Assembly: GCF_002270355.1 (NCBI RefSeq)
Contig: NZ_NJFZ01000015.1
Span: 1 to 64,000, forward strand
From: Flectobacillus sp. BAB-3569
GTDB taxonomy: Bacteria; Bacteroidota; Bacteroidia; Cytophagales; Spirosomataceae
Length of the DNA: 64,000 nucleotides
Reading direction: 5' to 3'
Positions 55,693 through 64,000 of this stretch are shown in pieces. A model generated the notes under the pieces. That model did not search any database and was not told the origin of the DNA. It saw only the letters and a program-made list of their open reading frames with translations. The first letter of the stretch is position 1. Each line of letters opens with the position of its first letter. Both the position numbers and the translations under genes were made by a program.

Positions 55693-55749
55693 GGTTTGAA
55701 AAAACACCATTCATTCAATTACTCAATCATAATTCACTCAATAATTGCC

Positions 55750-57186
55750 GTGGCAGAAGAACAAAAAACACCTTCGTTTTTATTAAGACAAAAATTTCCC
55801 TTTGAACCAACCGTTGGACAGGTTGAACTTTTTCAGAAAATGGAAAAGTTTATCCTCAATACCGACGATTTTGGCCCATTGTGTTTTTTGTTAAAAGGAT
55901 ATGCTGGTACAGGAAAGACCACGGTAATTTCGACTATAATCAAAGTATTGCCCAAGTTTGGTTATAAGTCGGTGTTGCTGGCGCCCACTGGTCGTGCGGC
56001 AAAGGTGATGTCCAATTATTCGAAAAAGACGGCCTTGACGATTCATAAAAAAATCTATCGACAAGTAGCCAACCAATATACAGGGAGCCTCGAGTTTCAG
56101 CGTCAAAATAACTATGCCACCAATACCATTTTTATCATTGATGAATCGTCCATGATTTCGGACGATGCTGAGTTTGGTACGGCAGGCTTACTCACCGATT
56201 TGATGGAATATGTGTTTACGCATCCTGAGTTAGATTACAATGGGAACAAAATTATTTTTGTTGGGGATACCGCACAGTTGCCTCCCGTTGGAAAATTCAT
56301 GTCGCCTGCGCTTGAAAAAGTTTATATGGAAGGACAGTTTCACTTGGGTGTTTTGGAGCAAGAACTTACCGAGGTAATGCGTCAGGATGCCGAATCTGGG
56401 ATTTTGTATAATGCCACCCAACTCCGAAGTACTCTGAGTACGAATAAGCCCAAAATCTCTTTTGTGACTAAAGGATATCGAGATTTTTATAAAATGACTG
56501 GCGAAAAGCTGGAGGATGGGCTTAACTATGCTTACCGAAAATTTGGGAGAGAAAATACGATTATCCTGACACGCTCGAACAAGACTGCTGTTCTTTATAA
56601 CCGCTATATTCGCCAACAAATCTTTGCTTTGGATGATGAGCTTTCGGTTGGAGATTTGTTGATGATTGTACGAAATAATTATCATTGGTTGGGGGATGAC
56701 TCTCCAGCGGGCTTTTTGGCTAACGGTGATTTTGTGGAGGTTATGAAAATTCGGGGTGTGGAAGAAATGCACGGCTTCCGTTTTGCAACCTTATATCTTC
56801 GTTTGCTCGATTATGAAGACCATCCCGAAATCGAAGCAAAAGTGTTGTTGACTACCCTGTATTCCAATAACCCCTCTCTGAATAAAGACGAAAGTAAGGC
56901 ACTGTATGACTCGGTAGCCTTGGATTATGAGCATATTACAAACAAAAAAGATCGTATTGCCGAAATTCGTAAAGACCCTTATCTCAATGCGCTGCAAGTA
57001 AAGTTTGCCTATGCGCTCACTTGCCACAAATCGCAAGGTGGGCAGTGGAATGCCGTGTTTGTAGAACAAGGCTATTTGACTGATGAACAAATCAATGAGG
57101 ATTTTGTTCGTTGGCTTTATACAGGTATTACGCGTGCTACTCACGAGGTGTTTTTAGTCAATTTTCATAATGAGTTTTTTGATTAG
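55750..57186 (+). CDS. RecD-like ATP-dependent DNA helicase
   Basis: SF1 helicase, 478 residues from GTG 55750. A TTG at 55696 would add an 18-residue segment without homology; GTG gives the usual start EEQKTPSFLLRQKFPFEPT. Walker A is GYAGTGKTT (about 50-58); Walker B is FIIDESSMIS. Helicase motifs VFVGDTAQLPPVG, TLYSNN and the C-terminal UvrD_C_2 block LTCHKSQGGQWNAVFVEQ and RWLYTGITRATHEVFLV follow. It resembles RecD/TraA-type or Bacteroidota ATP-dependent RecD-like helicases but without RecBC partners here. Probably involved in recombination or repair. Confidence 0.92.
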   Translation: MAEEQKTPSFLLRQKFPFEPTVGQVELFQKMEKFILNTDDFGPLCFLLKGYAGTGKTTVISTIIKVLPKFGYKSVLLAPTGRAAKVMSNYSKKTALTIHKKIYRQVANQYTGSLEFQRQNNYATNTIFIIDESSMISDDAEFGTAGLLTDLMEYVFTHPELDYNGNKIIFVGDTAQLPPVGKFMSPALEKVYMEGQFHLGVLEQELTEVMRQDAESGILYNATQLRSTLSTNKPKISFVTKGYRDFYKMTGEKLEDGLNYAYRKFGRENTIILTRSNKTAVLYNRYIRQQIFALDDELSVGDLLMIVRNNYHWLGDDSPAGFLANGDFVEVMKIRGVEEMHGFRFATLYLRLLDYEDHPEIEAKVLLTTLYSNNPSLNKDESKALYDSVALDYEHITNKKDRIAEIRKDPYLNALQVKFAYALTCHKSQGGQWNAVFVEQGYLTDEQINEDFVRWLYTGITRATHEVFLVNFHNEFFD

Positions 57187-57289
57187 TAATGTGATATTCG
57201 TCTCAAAAAATTGATAAATGATAAGAGGTTTTGAAAAAAACAAAATCTAAAAGGCTGAGTTTTTCGTATTTTTCCAAAACGAGAAACTT

Positions 57290-57790
57290 ATGAAATACAT
57301 ACTTGCCTTTACTTTGTTTTTAATGAAAACTAATTTAGTACCGAATGTCACCGTTGAGAAAGTTGATTTGAGACGCTATTGCGGTGTCTGGTATTCACTG
57401 TATTCTTTACCCACCATGTTTGACCGTAATACCCGCGAAACCACTGGGTATTATACACTCAATACGAAGGGCTACTTTGATGTAGTCACTACCTACAAAA
57501 AGGGGAATGATGAAGAAGTTCATTCCGTAAAATCCAAAGTTTTTCCTGTAGCTAACACCAATAACTCCAAATTAGAGGCGCAGTTTCTATGGCCATACCG
57601 AGTGGACTATTGGATTATCGAACTTCCCGAAGATTATTCTTATGTGGTGGTGGGACATCCTGAGTATAAATTTTTGTTTATCATGAGTCGTAAAAAGAAT
57701 ATGCCTCAAAAACAGTTAGATGACATTATTGCGAGATGTAAAGCAAAAGGCTATCCTGTCGACAAATTGAGTTCACAGAAACACGATTAG
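57290..57790 (+). CDS. Lipocalin family protein (Blc-like)
   Basis: 166 residues. An N-terminal hydrophobic signal (about 1-18, ILAFTLFLMKTN) without a lipobox cysteine, so it is probably periplasmic and soluble rather than a lipoprotein like E. coli Blc. The lipocalin signature VDLRRYCGVWYSLYSLPTMF (about 25-44) contains the G-x-W; further on are YTLNTKGYFDVVTTYKKG, FLWPYRVDYWIIELPEDYSYVVVGHPEYKFLFIMSRKK (about 105-143) and C-terminal IIARCKAKGYPVDKL. Relatives bind and shuttle lipids (lysophospholipids) in envelope stress. It lies between the helicase and a dispersed repeat. Confidence 0.92.
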   Translation: MKYILAFTLFLMKTNLVPNVTVEKVDLRRYCGVWYSLYSLPTMFDRNTRETTGYYTLNTKGYFDVVTTYKKGNDEEVHSVKSKVFPVANTNNSKLEAQFLWPYRVDYWIIELPEDYSYVVVGHPEYKFLFIMSRKKNMPQKQLDDIIARCKAKGYPVDKLSSQKHD

Positions 57791-57914
57791 GATACCCTTT
57801 GTGATATTTATTTTCTGAAAAAATCTTCTATTTGAGCCGTTACTTAGTAGAAATATATCAATTCAATCTTTAGGTTATATAGCGTTATTCGTGAGTGTAG
57901 AATTGTGAGTTAGA

Positions 57915-58047
57915 GCTGTACGGAGGGTTTCCAACAATTAGGTATTTAGGATTTCTGATTTCGGAAATAGAGTAAAATACTTTTATTTTTTTACAAAATA
58001 TAGAAGTTTATACTTCCGAAATCCCACATCCGAAATAATCAGTTTTT
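57915..58047. repeat. Dispersed ~130-bp repeat, copy 2
   Basis: Second copy of the element at 6778-6907 in the same orientation (GCTGTACGGAGG, GATTTCGGAA, ACTTTTATTTT, TATAGAAG, ACTTCCGAAATCC). It lies in the 332-bp gap between the lipocalin and GH-F-type genes (57791-58122), which holds nothing else recognisable. Confidence 0.7.
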
Positions 58048-58122
58048 ATAATCCTAGTATACAACCCTAACTCACAACTACCAATTTCCTGATCTAAAAA
58101 TTGATATTTATCTCTAAACAAT

Positions 58123-59184
58123 ATGCTTTCTAGAAGAACCTTTTTGGCTTCTTTGGGAGTCTTGCCATTGACTACATTTAGCTTTGGAAAACCCAAAACT
58201 AAGGTTTTGCCTTTATCCGATTTTGTCAAGCACCTTGAACCAGTTGGTCGTCGATTGGAAATAGAAGGCTATTACGTTTGGTGTGCTTCGCCGATTATGG
58301 CTCCAGATGGGAAAGTACATGTTTTCTTTTCAAGATGGCCTGAAAAATACAAAATGGGTGGTTGGATTCATAAATCCGAAGTTGCTCATGCTATTGCTGA
58401 TTCTCCTACGGCTCCCTTTAAAGTCACTGGTACTATTCTTGCTCCAAGAGGCGAAGGATTTTGGGATGCTACTACCTGTCATAATCCTCATATTCAATTT
58501 ATTGATAACCAATATTGTTTGTTTTACATGGGTAATTCCAACGGTAAGACAGATACTAAGCGTATTGGTATTGCCACAGCGCCAAGCCTCGATGGCCCTT
58601 GGACTCGCTATGATAAACCGCTGTTGGAAGCGGGTATCGAAGGCGCTTGGGATGACCATTGTACCACAAACCCCTCTTTTATTAAACACCCGAATGGTGA
58701 GTATTGGTTGTACTACAAATCTTGGAATACCAAAGAATACCAAGAAGCTCAAGGCGCTATTCGAGGTAATCGAAAATACGGTTTGGCAATTGCCAAAAAT
58801 TTAATGGGACCTTACACCAAGTATGCAGGTAATCCCATTGTAGATTTTTCGAAAAAAGGCAATAATGCCCAAGTTGAAGATGCTTTTACGTATTGGGAAA
58901 AAGGCAAATTCAAAATGCTTACCCGTGATATGGGCTATTTTAACCATGAAGTAGGCTTGTTTATGGAGTCGAAAAATGGAAAGAAGTGGAGCGAACCTAC
59001 CGTATCTTTTTTTCCTGCGGAAGCCTATATTACCGAACCACCAGCACCTTCGCATCTTAAGCGTTATGGCAGGTTTGAACGCCCTCAATTGCTGATGCAA
59101 AATGGCAAGCTTACCCATCTTTTTACCGCTATGCAAGGAGGGAAATATGCTACCTCCAGTTGTTTCGTTTTCCGTTTGAGCTAA
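58123..59184 (+). CDS. GH43/GH117-like (clan GH-F) glycoside hydrolase
   Basis: 353 residues with a twin-arginine-like N-terminus (LSRRTFLASLGVLPL), suggesting Tat export or a short signal. The mature part is a five-bladed propeller: YYVWCASPIMAPDGKVHVFFSRWP (about 48-71), TTCHNPHIQFIDNQYCLFYMGNSNG (about 120-144), HCTTNPSFIKHPNGEYWLYYKSW (about 180-202) and QVEDAFTYWEKGKFKMLTRD (about 247-266). The acidic residues at Asp (APDG), Asp and Glu (VEDAF) match the GH-F pattern, but the exact GH family is not certain. It lies 53 bp before the PL11 lyase and probably shares its transcript, so it likely acts on a pectin-derived oligosaccharide. Confidence 0.75.
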   Translation: MLSRRTFLASLGVLPLTTFSFGKPKTKVLPLSDFVKHLEPVGRRLEIEGYYVWCASPIMAPDGKVHVFFSRWPEKYKMGGWIHKSEVAHAIADSPTAPFKVTGTILAPRGEGFWDATTCHNPHIQFIDNQYCLFYMGNSNGKTDTKRIGIATAPSLDGPWTRYDKPLLEAGIEGAWDDHCTTNPSFIKHPNGEYWLYYKSWNTKEYQEAQGAIRGNRKYGLAIAKNLMGPYTKYAGNPIVDFSKKGNNAQVEDAFTYWEKGKFKMLTRDMGYFNHEVGLFMESKNGKKWSEPTVSFFPAEAYITEPPAPSHLKRYGRFERPQLLMQNGKLTHLFTAMQGGKYATSSCFVFRLS

Positions 59185-59237
59185 AATTTTACTACTAATA
59201 TTCACTAATTTCTTTACCAATAAACCTGATTTATTTC

Positions 59238-61042
59238 ATGAAAAAATCGTAAGTAAAGTATTGCCCTTTGCTTTGGGCTTGCTGCTATCTTCGGGTGTGA
59301 TGGCTCAGTATCAACTCGAAAATTTGGATAGAGGTTTGGTCGCTGTGCGTACCAACCCAAAATCTGTTTTTTTGAGTTGGAGAATCCTTGGTACCGATGC
59401 CAAAAATTTGGCTTTTAATATTTACGGAGGAAAAACCAAATTAAACACCAGTCCGATTACAAGGGTATCCAATTGGGTAGACAGCACAGGAATCGAGTCA
59501 AGTGAATACAGTCTTTGTGCTGTTATCAATGGCAAAGAACAAAAGTCTATTTATACCCAAGTCTTATCTCAAAACTTTATAGAAATACCCCTTAAAATGC
59601 CAGAAGGAGGTACTACCCCCGATGGTAAGCCCTATACTTACACGGCTTCGGATTGTTCGGTAGGAGATTTGGACGGCGATGGACAATATGAAATTGTCTT
59701 GAAATGGGATCCGACTAATGCCAAGGATAATTCTCAAAAAGGTTATACAGGAAACGTCTACTTAGACGCATATCGTATGGATGGGAAGCAATTGTGGCGT
59801 GTAGATTTAGGGAAAAATATTCGTGCTGGGGCGCACTATACCCAGTTTATGGTTTTTGATTTTGATGGAGATGGTAAAGCCGAAATTGCCTGTAAAACTG
59901 CGGATGGAACGACAGATGCTTTTGGGAAAATCATAGGAGATGCCAAAGCCGATTATCGTAATGAAACGGGATATATCTTAAATGGCCCTGAGTTTTTGAC
60001 AGTCTTTGAAGGAGTCTCAGGGAAAATTCTTGATTCTGTGCCATTCACGCCTGAGCGTGGCGAGGTAGGAGCTTGGGGAGATAAATATGGCAACCGAGTA
60101 GATAGGTTTATCTCAGCAGTGGCGTATCTCGACGGCAAACATCCAAGTTTGATTACAGGACGTGGCTATTATACTCGATTGGTTAGAACTGCTTGGGATT
60201 TTGAGAAAGGTAAAATCAAAATGCGTTGGAATTTTGACTCTAACGATGCTGGAAATGAAGCCCACAGAAGTATGGGAAATCATCAGATGAGTATTGCCGA
60301 TTTGGATGGTGATGGTAAACAAGAGGTAATTAGTGGGTCATCGGTTATTGCCTCTAATGGTAAGAGCTTTTACGCCAATGGCCTTGGTCATGGCGATGCC
60401 CTGCACGTGTCGGATATGGACCCTACCATAAAAGGCTTAGAGCTTTGGCAGTGCCATGAAGAGCCTGCTAAGTATGGAGAATATGGAATGGAATTTAGAG
60501 GAGCTTTATCAGGAAAACCTCTTTGGGGTGTATCAGGTGAAGGCAAGGATATTGGACGTTGTATGGCGGCTGATATTGATCCTACTCATTATGGATACGA
60601 GGTTTGGGGCTCGGTAGGAGGGCTTTATGACTGTAAAGGAAATCAGATTAGTGCTACCAGACCTCGTTCTATGAACTTTGCGGTTTGGTGGGATGGCGAT
60701 TTAACACGTGAGTTACTGGACGGAAATCATGTAGATAAATGGGATTATCAAAATGGACAATTGGTACGTCTATTCACAGCCGAAGGCTGCTCTTCTAACA
60801 ACGGTACAAAAGCAACACCTGCCGTTTCAGCAGATTTGTTTGGCGATTGGCGTGAGGAGGTAGTATTGAAAAAAAGCGATAGCTCAGCTCTTCGTATTTT
60901 TACGACTACTATTCCAACAACTTATAAAATGCCAACTTTGATGCACGATGCTCAATATCGAGTTGCTATTGCTTGGCAAAATTCAGGCTATAACCAACCG
61001 CCTCATCCAAGCTTTTATTTGGGAGAAGTAGCACCGAAGTAA
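59238..61042 (+). CDS. PL11 rhamnogalacturonan lyase (frame broken at start)
   Basis: Cleaves the rhamnogalacturonan I backbone by beta-elimination. The catalytic domain is complete: LENLDRGLVAVRTNPKSVFLSWRILGTD near the start, calcium-binding DGDGxxxI blocks (GDLDGDGQYEIVLKW, FDFDGDGKAEIACKTADGT, IADLDGDGKQEVISG) and LFGDWREEVVL, in the YesW/YesX-type eight-bladed propeller. The ATG at 59238 is followed by six A's and reads M-K-K-S-stop. With seven A's it would read MKKIVSKVLPFALGLLLSSGVMAQ, a good signal peptide. As given, the open frame starts only at TTG 59261. Likely a one-base homopolymer error. It follows the GH-F gene by 53 bp. Confidence 0.9.
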
Positions 61043-61145
61043 TTTGAAAATTTGAAGGTGTGTTGATTTGAAAATGGTTAAATACCCAAATAGAAGTCAT
61101 TCTGTATTTTGGGATACCTTGCTAGAAATATCATAACAGTTAATC

Positions 61146-61187
61146 AAAAAATGCGTTCGAAAAGAGCTTTTCGAACGCATTTTTTTT
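61146..61187. terminator. Terminator after PL11
   Basis: 18-bp stem (61146-61163 with 61168-61185, core TGCGTTCGAAAA), 4-nt loop GAGC, T-run. Serves the forward PL11 unit and possibly the convergent reverse gene. Confidence 0.9.
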
Positions 61188-61252
61188 ATACTATATCTCA
61201 GGATAATAATCACTCATTCCCTCAATCTCAACTCACTAAATTAGAGATGAAA

Positions 61253-62422
61253 TTATTCAGGAAGTAACTGGATAATGCGTCCTGGACCTTCTACAGAAAT
61301 ATATATTAAGCCATCAGGACCTTGTTTTACGTTACGAACACGACCGATACTTTCCAATAATTTCTGTTCTTTCACTACTTTTCCGTCCTTGATTTCGAGA
61401 CGACTCAAATACTGGTAAGCTAAACCACCAACGAATAAGCTCCCTTTCCAACCTTTGTATTTATCGCTTGTTAAAAATGCGATACCACAAGTTCCGATAG
61501 ATGGCGTGTATTGGTGTTGAGGAAGTGTGACACCCTCTTTTGCAGGAGCTTTAGAAATCGTTTTTCCGTCATAGTTGATACCATAAGATACTACAGGCCA
61601 ACCGTAGTTTTTGCCTTTTTGGATCACATTCACTTCGTCGCCACCACGAGGACCGTGCTCTGATTCCCAAATTTCTTGTGTAGTTGGATTAAAAGCCAAA
61701 CCTTGTGGGTTGCGGTGACCGAATGAGTAAACTGTAGAAGGAGCAGTGTTTCCTTCTAAAATTGGGTTGTCGCTTGGAACTTTACCATCGTCTGTCATGC
61801 GGTGAACTTTTCCCCAAGGAATCGTTATATTTTGTGCATTCATGTTTGGCGATTCGGCACCACCATAACTTGTTGCACCACCTTCACCAATGGATAAAAA
61901 CAAAAATCCTTTATTGTCAAACTCGATGCGGCTACCATAGTGATTGTACATCGTGTTGGTGGCAGGAGTGCTAAAAATGGTTTCAGTACCAGTAATAGCA
62001 TCACCGCTGAGTTTGAAACGAATCAAATTTAATTGCGAGCCATTATCGGAACCCTTGCTTACATAAGTCGCATAAATCCAACCATTTTGGGCATATTGAG
62101 GGTGTACTCTCAAGTCTAATAAACCACCCTGTCCTTTTACAAATACATCCGTAGGCGCTCCCGAAAGTTCGGTCGTTTTTCCTCCCGAATAGCGGTAAAA
62201 TTTACCTTGTTTCTCTGTAAAAAGTAAGTCACCACTAGGAAGAAAGTCCATTCCCCAGATAATATCCTTGTCGTTGACAATGATATTAGTTTTGATCTTT
62301 GGTTGCGTATCTGCGGTAGTAATTTCTGTAGTTGGTTCTAATCCTCCATTAGTTTTGCAGGAGAATCCAGAACAAACAGATATAATTGATAAACAAGCAT
62401 ATCCTACAAGTAGATTTTTCAT
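61253..62422 (-). CDS. PQQ-dependent sugar dehydrogenase (GSDH family) lipoprotein
   Basis: 389 residues; lipobox SGFSC (Cys22). A six-bladed propeller of the soluble glucose/sorbosone dehydrogenase type: IWGMDFLPSGDLLFTEKQGKFYRY (about 56-79), DLRVHPQYAQNGWIYATYVSKGS (about 103-125), HYGSRIEFDNKGFLFLSIGEGG, GHRNPQGLAFNPTTQEIWESEHGPRGGDEVNVIQKGKNYGWP (about 233-275) and the final RVRNVKQGPDGLIYISVEGPGRII. The His and Arg of GHRNPQG and the HGPRGGDE block are the PQQ/Ca site. It oxidises an aldose or related sugar in the periplasm. Convergent with PL11 across a shared terminator. Confidence 0.92.
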   Translation of the reverse strand: MKNLLVGYACLSIISVCSGFSCKTNGGLEPTTEITTADTQPKIKTNIIVNDKDIIWGMDFLPSGDLLFTEKQGKFYRYSGGKTTELSGAPTDVFVKGQGGLLDLRVHPQYAQNGWIYATYVSKGSDNGSQLNLIRFKLSGDAITGTETIFSTPATNTMYNHYGSRIEFDNKGFLFLSIGEGGATSYGGAESPNMNAQNITIPWGKVHRMTDDGKVPSDNPILEGNTAPSTVYSFGHRNPQGLAFNPTTQEIWESEHGPRGGDEVNVIQKGKNYGWPVVSYGINYDGKTISKAPAKEGVTLPQHQYTPSIGTCGIAFLTSDKYKGWKGSLFVGGLAYQYLSRLEIKDGKVVKEQKLLESIGRVRNVKQGPDGLIYISVEGPGRIIQLLPE

Positions 62423-62557
62423 AAAGAATTGAATTTTAGTTTTTGAATTTGTTACAAAAGTATAATAATCAGGCTTTTCTCTGTCGGGGCTGTAGGGCTT
62501 TCTGTATCGGATTGTGAGTCTATGGATGGTATATATCCTAAAATCCGAAACCCATTC

Positions 62558-63520
62558 CTATAATTTAATTTTTTCTCCTTGTTGTGGAAAAATGATATTT
62601 AAGCCTAGTGGATTCTGCGTTTTTACCTGTTCAATAATTTTTTGCTCGTTCACAGCTGGAGGCTTTAAATGCGTAATAACAACATTTAGGCCTTTGAGAT
62701 TTTCTTTTCCTGCAAGGTCTGCCAAAATATTCATTTCTTTCATAAGCCATTGTGGCGTTAGGTGACCAAACAGTAGATGATTTGGTTGTTCGTTGGGAAA
62801 CGAAACCTCTATGAGGATTCCTTTCAATTGCTTGTTTTTGATCAATGGGGCTACGTTTTTCCAAAGATTTTTCAACTTTCCAGCTTTTTCTAATTCATCG
62901 GGTCCTGTATCTCCCAAATATAAAACATAAGAATCTTGGTGTTTTATCAAGAATGCGGTACTCTCAAAAGGCTCTATATGACTCAAGGAAAATGCTTTTA
63001 CTGTCATGTCTGTTCCTGCAATCTTTTCCTCTGTTTCGAGTGGTAAAGTGGCATAATGGTATTTTTTCAAAAGGACACCAACACCTGCATCGCCAAAATT
63101 TACCCAAGTTTTATCATTGAAATAGTTTTCTTGCATAATAGTCATGCACTTTTGTGTAGCATAAATACTCTTTGCAGTGTCGCCAGGAGAATTAATGATA
63201 AGTCCAGAAACATGGTCGAGATGTGGGTGAGAAATAAAATAACCTTTAATGTATTTTCTCATCACCTGCGAAGCCGATAAAGTAAATGTTTTTTTCTCTA
63301 CGGCTTTTTGTAAACCAGCGTAAACTGTTCCAGCGTCTAAGGCCACAAATTGCTCCGAACCACTTGGTCCGAGCATATAACACGACATATTACTTTCGTC
63401 GGTACCACCTTTTACGCCTAGCGGAATTAGGTCAAAACTTGATTTTTGTCCCCATGTACTCCAACTTATTAAGGTTAGTGTAAGGAGAGAATAGAGTTTG
63501 TGTTTGTTGAATCGAATCAT
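62558..63520 (-). CDS. Class II cyclic-nucleotide phosphodiesterase-like metallo-beta-lactamase-fold protein
   Basis: 320 residues with a signal peptide (about 1-24, STWGQ), so the enzyme is periplasmic. The metallo-beta-lactamase fold has the metal motif SHPHLDHVSGLI (about 95-106), followed by FSLSHIEPFESTAFLIKH (about 177-194) and YLGDTGPDELE (about 199-209), then VVITHLKPP near the C-terminus. The order HxHLDH...H...GDTGPD...H with the N-terminal IPLGVKGGTDESNMSCYML matches class II 3',5'-cyclic-nucleotide phosphodiesterases (PDE1/CpdP type) rather than RNases or glyoxalases. Substrate in this organism is unproven. It follows the PQQ enzyme gene by 135 bp upstream on the same strand. Confidence 0.88.
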   Translation of the reverse strand: MIRFNKHKLYSLLTLTLISWSTWGQKSSFDLIPLGVKGGTDESNMSCYMLGPSGSEQFVALDAGTVYAGLQKAVEKKTFTLSASQVMRKYIKGYFISHPHLDHVSGLIINSPGDTAKSIYATQKCMTIMQENYFNDKTWVNFGDAGVGVLLKKYHYATLPLETEEKIAGTDMTVKAFSLSHIEPFESTAFLIKHQDSYVLYLGDTGPDELEKAGKLKNLWKNVAPLIKNKQLKGILIEVSFPNEQPNHLLFGHLTPQWLMKEMNILADLAGKENLKGLNVVITHLKPPAVNEQKIIEQVKTQNPLGLNIIFPQQGEKIKL

Positions 63521-63863
63521 AATGTTAATATATAATCTGCTACAAGATATAGCTTAGTTAAAACTGTAAAGTTAAGGTATTAAAGCTTAAATGTTGGAAT
63601 AAGAATACATTTAAACAATTTAGCGTTTGTGTACTTGAATGTTGGAATACTTTTTGCTAAAAATTGAATTAAAAAGGCTGTTATTTTTTGCATAAACTTA
63701 AAAAAGTGACATTTGTGGCTTTTTATTTATCATTTAATTTCTATATTTAAAAAAAGAAATTGTTCTTTCGGCATAATCCTTGATAGGTGTTTTTCTGGAC
63801 AAATTGATATTTCAAGAAAGCAGCGACCTAACTATTCTTTATATTGTTTCAACCCATGTACTT
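63521..63863. other. Intergenic region
   Basis: 343 bp, AT-rich, between the reverse phosphodiesterase and a partial forward frame. No repeat or RNA gene is recognised. Confidence 0.35.
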
Positions 63864-64000
63864 ATGTTTGAAAAAATCCTTAACAAATTTCTGAGCTTGA
63901 TTGTCTTACTTCGTCACGGACGAATGACGCCATATGTTAGATATTATTACCGTCACACATATCGGTGTCAGCTCACGCAGTGGAAGTATGTGTTGCAGGA
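63864..64000 (+). CDS. Partial CDS running off the window, unknown
   Basis: ATG at 63864 opens a frame to the end of the window (45 codons): a hydrophobic/basic start MFEKILNKFLSLIVLLRHGR, then an Arg/Tyr-rich stretch YVRYYYRHTYRC. The product cannot be named. The absence of stops in 45 codons and the sharp rise in G+C relative to the AT-rich region upstream support a real gene. Confidence 0.5.
   Translation, partial: MFEKILNKFLSLIVLLRHGRMTPYVRYYYRHTYRCQLTQWKYVLQ

Overview
The window looks like a chromosome segment of a free-living member of the Bacteroidota, most likely order Cytophagales (a Flectobacillus/Arcicella/Emticicia-type Spirosomataceae). The basis is low G+C, SusC/SusD pairs, type IX secretion (T9SS) C-terminal domains, stand-alone LytTR regulators, candidate TAnnTTTG promoter boxes and weak Shine-Dalgarno sites. 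No rRNA, tRNA, CRISPR array, prophage or insertion sequence was recognised. The genus is an inference.

Layout. 1-0.4 kb: a tandem and inverted repeat block. 0.4-6.8 kb: SCP2-like protein, mnmE, a LacI regulator, an aldo/keto reductase, a Spy-like periplasmic protein and a BNR-propeller protein. 7.0-25.3 kb: a beta-mannan utilisation locus. A divergent AraC regulator is followed by SusC, SusD, a TIG-domain lipoprotein, GH26 mannanase, a sodium:solute symporter, GH130 mannosylglucose phosphorylase, cellobiose/mannobiose 2-epimerase, an acetylesterase and a T9SS-secreted GH5-like enzyme. Together they can bind and cut mannan outside the cell, import mannobiose, epimerise it to mannosylglucose and phosphorolyse that to mannose-1-phosphate and glucose.

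25.4-31.5 kb: a sigma factor overlapping a membrane TPR protein (probable anti-sigma), a LytTR protein, an unknown secreted protein and a periplasmic TPR-CHAT protease-like protein. This may be a proteolysis-controlled sigma module and is the best candidate for something undescribed. 31.5-45 kb: a propeller lipoprotein, a GMC oxidoreductase fused to a multi-span membrane domain, unknown secreted proteins, a large hybrid histidine kinase and a T9SS beta-helix protein. 45-57.8 kb: mainly housekeeping genes (Hef-nuclease-like protein with miaA, a TrpF-like protein lacking the catalytic cysteine, mnmA, NADAR, GH43, AlkB, peptide deformylase, class IV aminotransferase-like protein, RecD-like helicase, lipocalin). 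58.1-63.5 kb: a small pectin/sugar group (GH43/GH117-like hydrolase, PL11 rhamnogalacturonan lyase, PQQ sugar dehydrogenase, class II cyclic-nucleotide phosphodiesterase-like protein).

Four genes (susD, the acetylesterase, PL11 and a membrane protein) are each broken by the apparent loss of one A/T in a homopolymer. This points to undercalled homopolymers in the assembly, with slippage or phase variation as the less likely alternative. Intergenic regions hold several dispersed palindromic repeat families, a 46-bp perfect palindrome, and a 56-bp element shared by the two main mannan-locus promoter regions.
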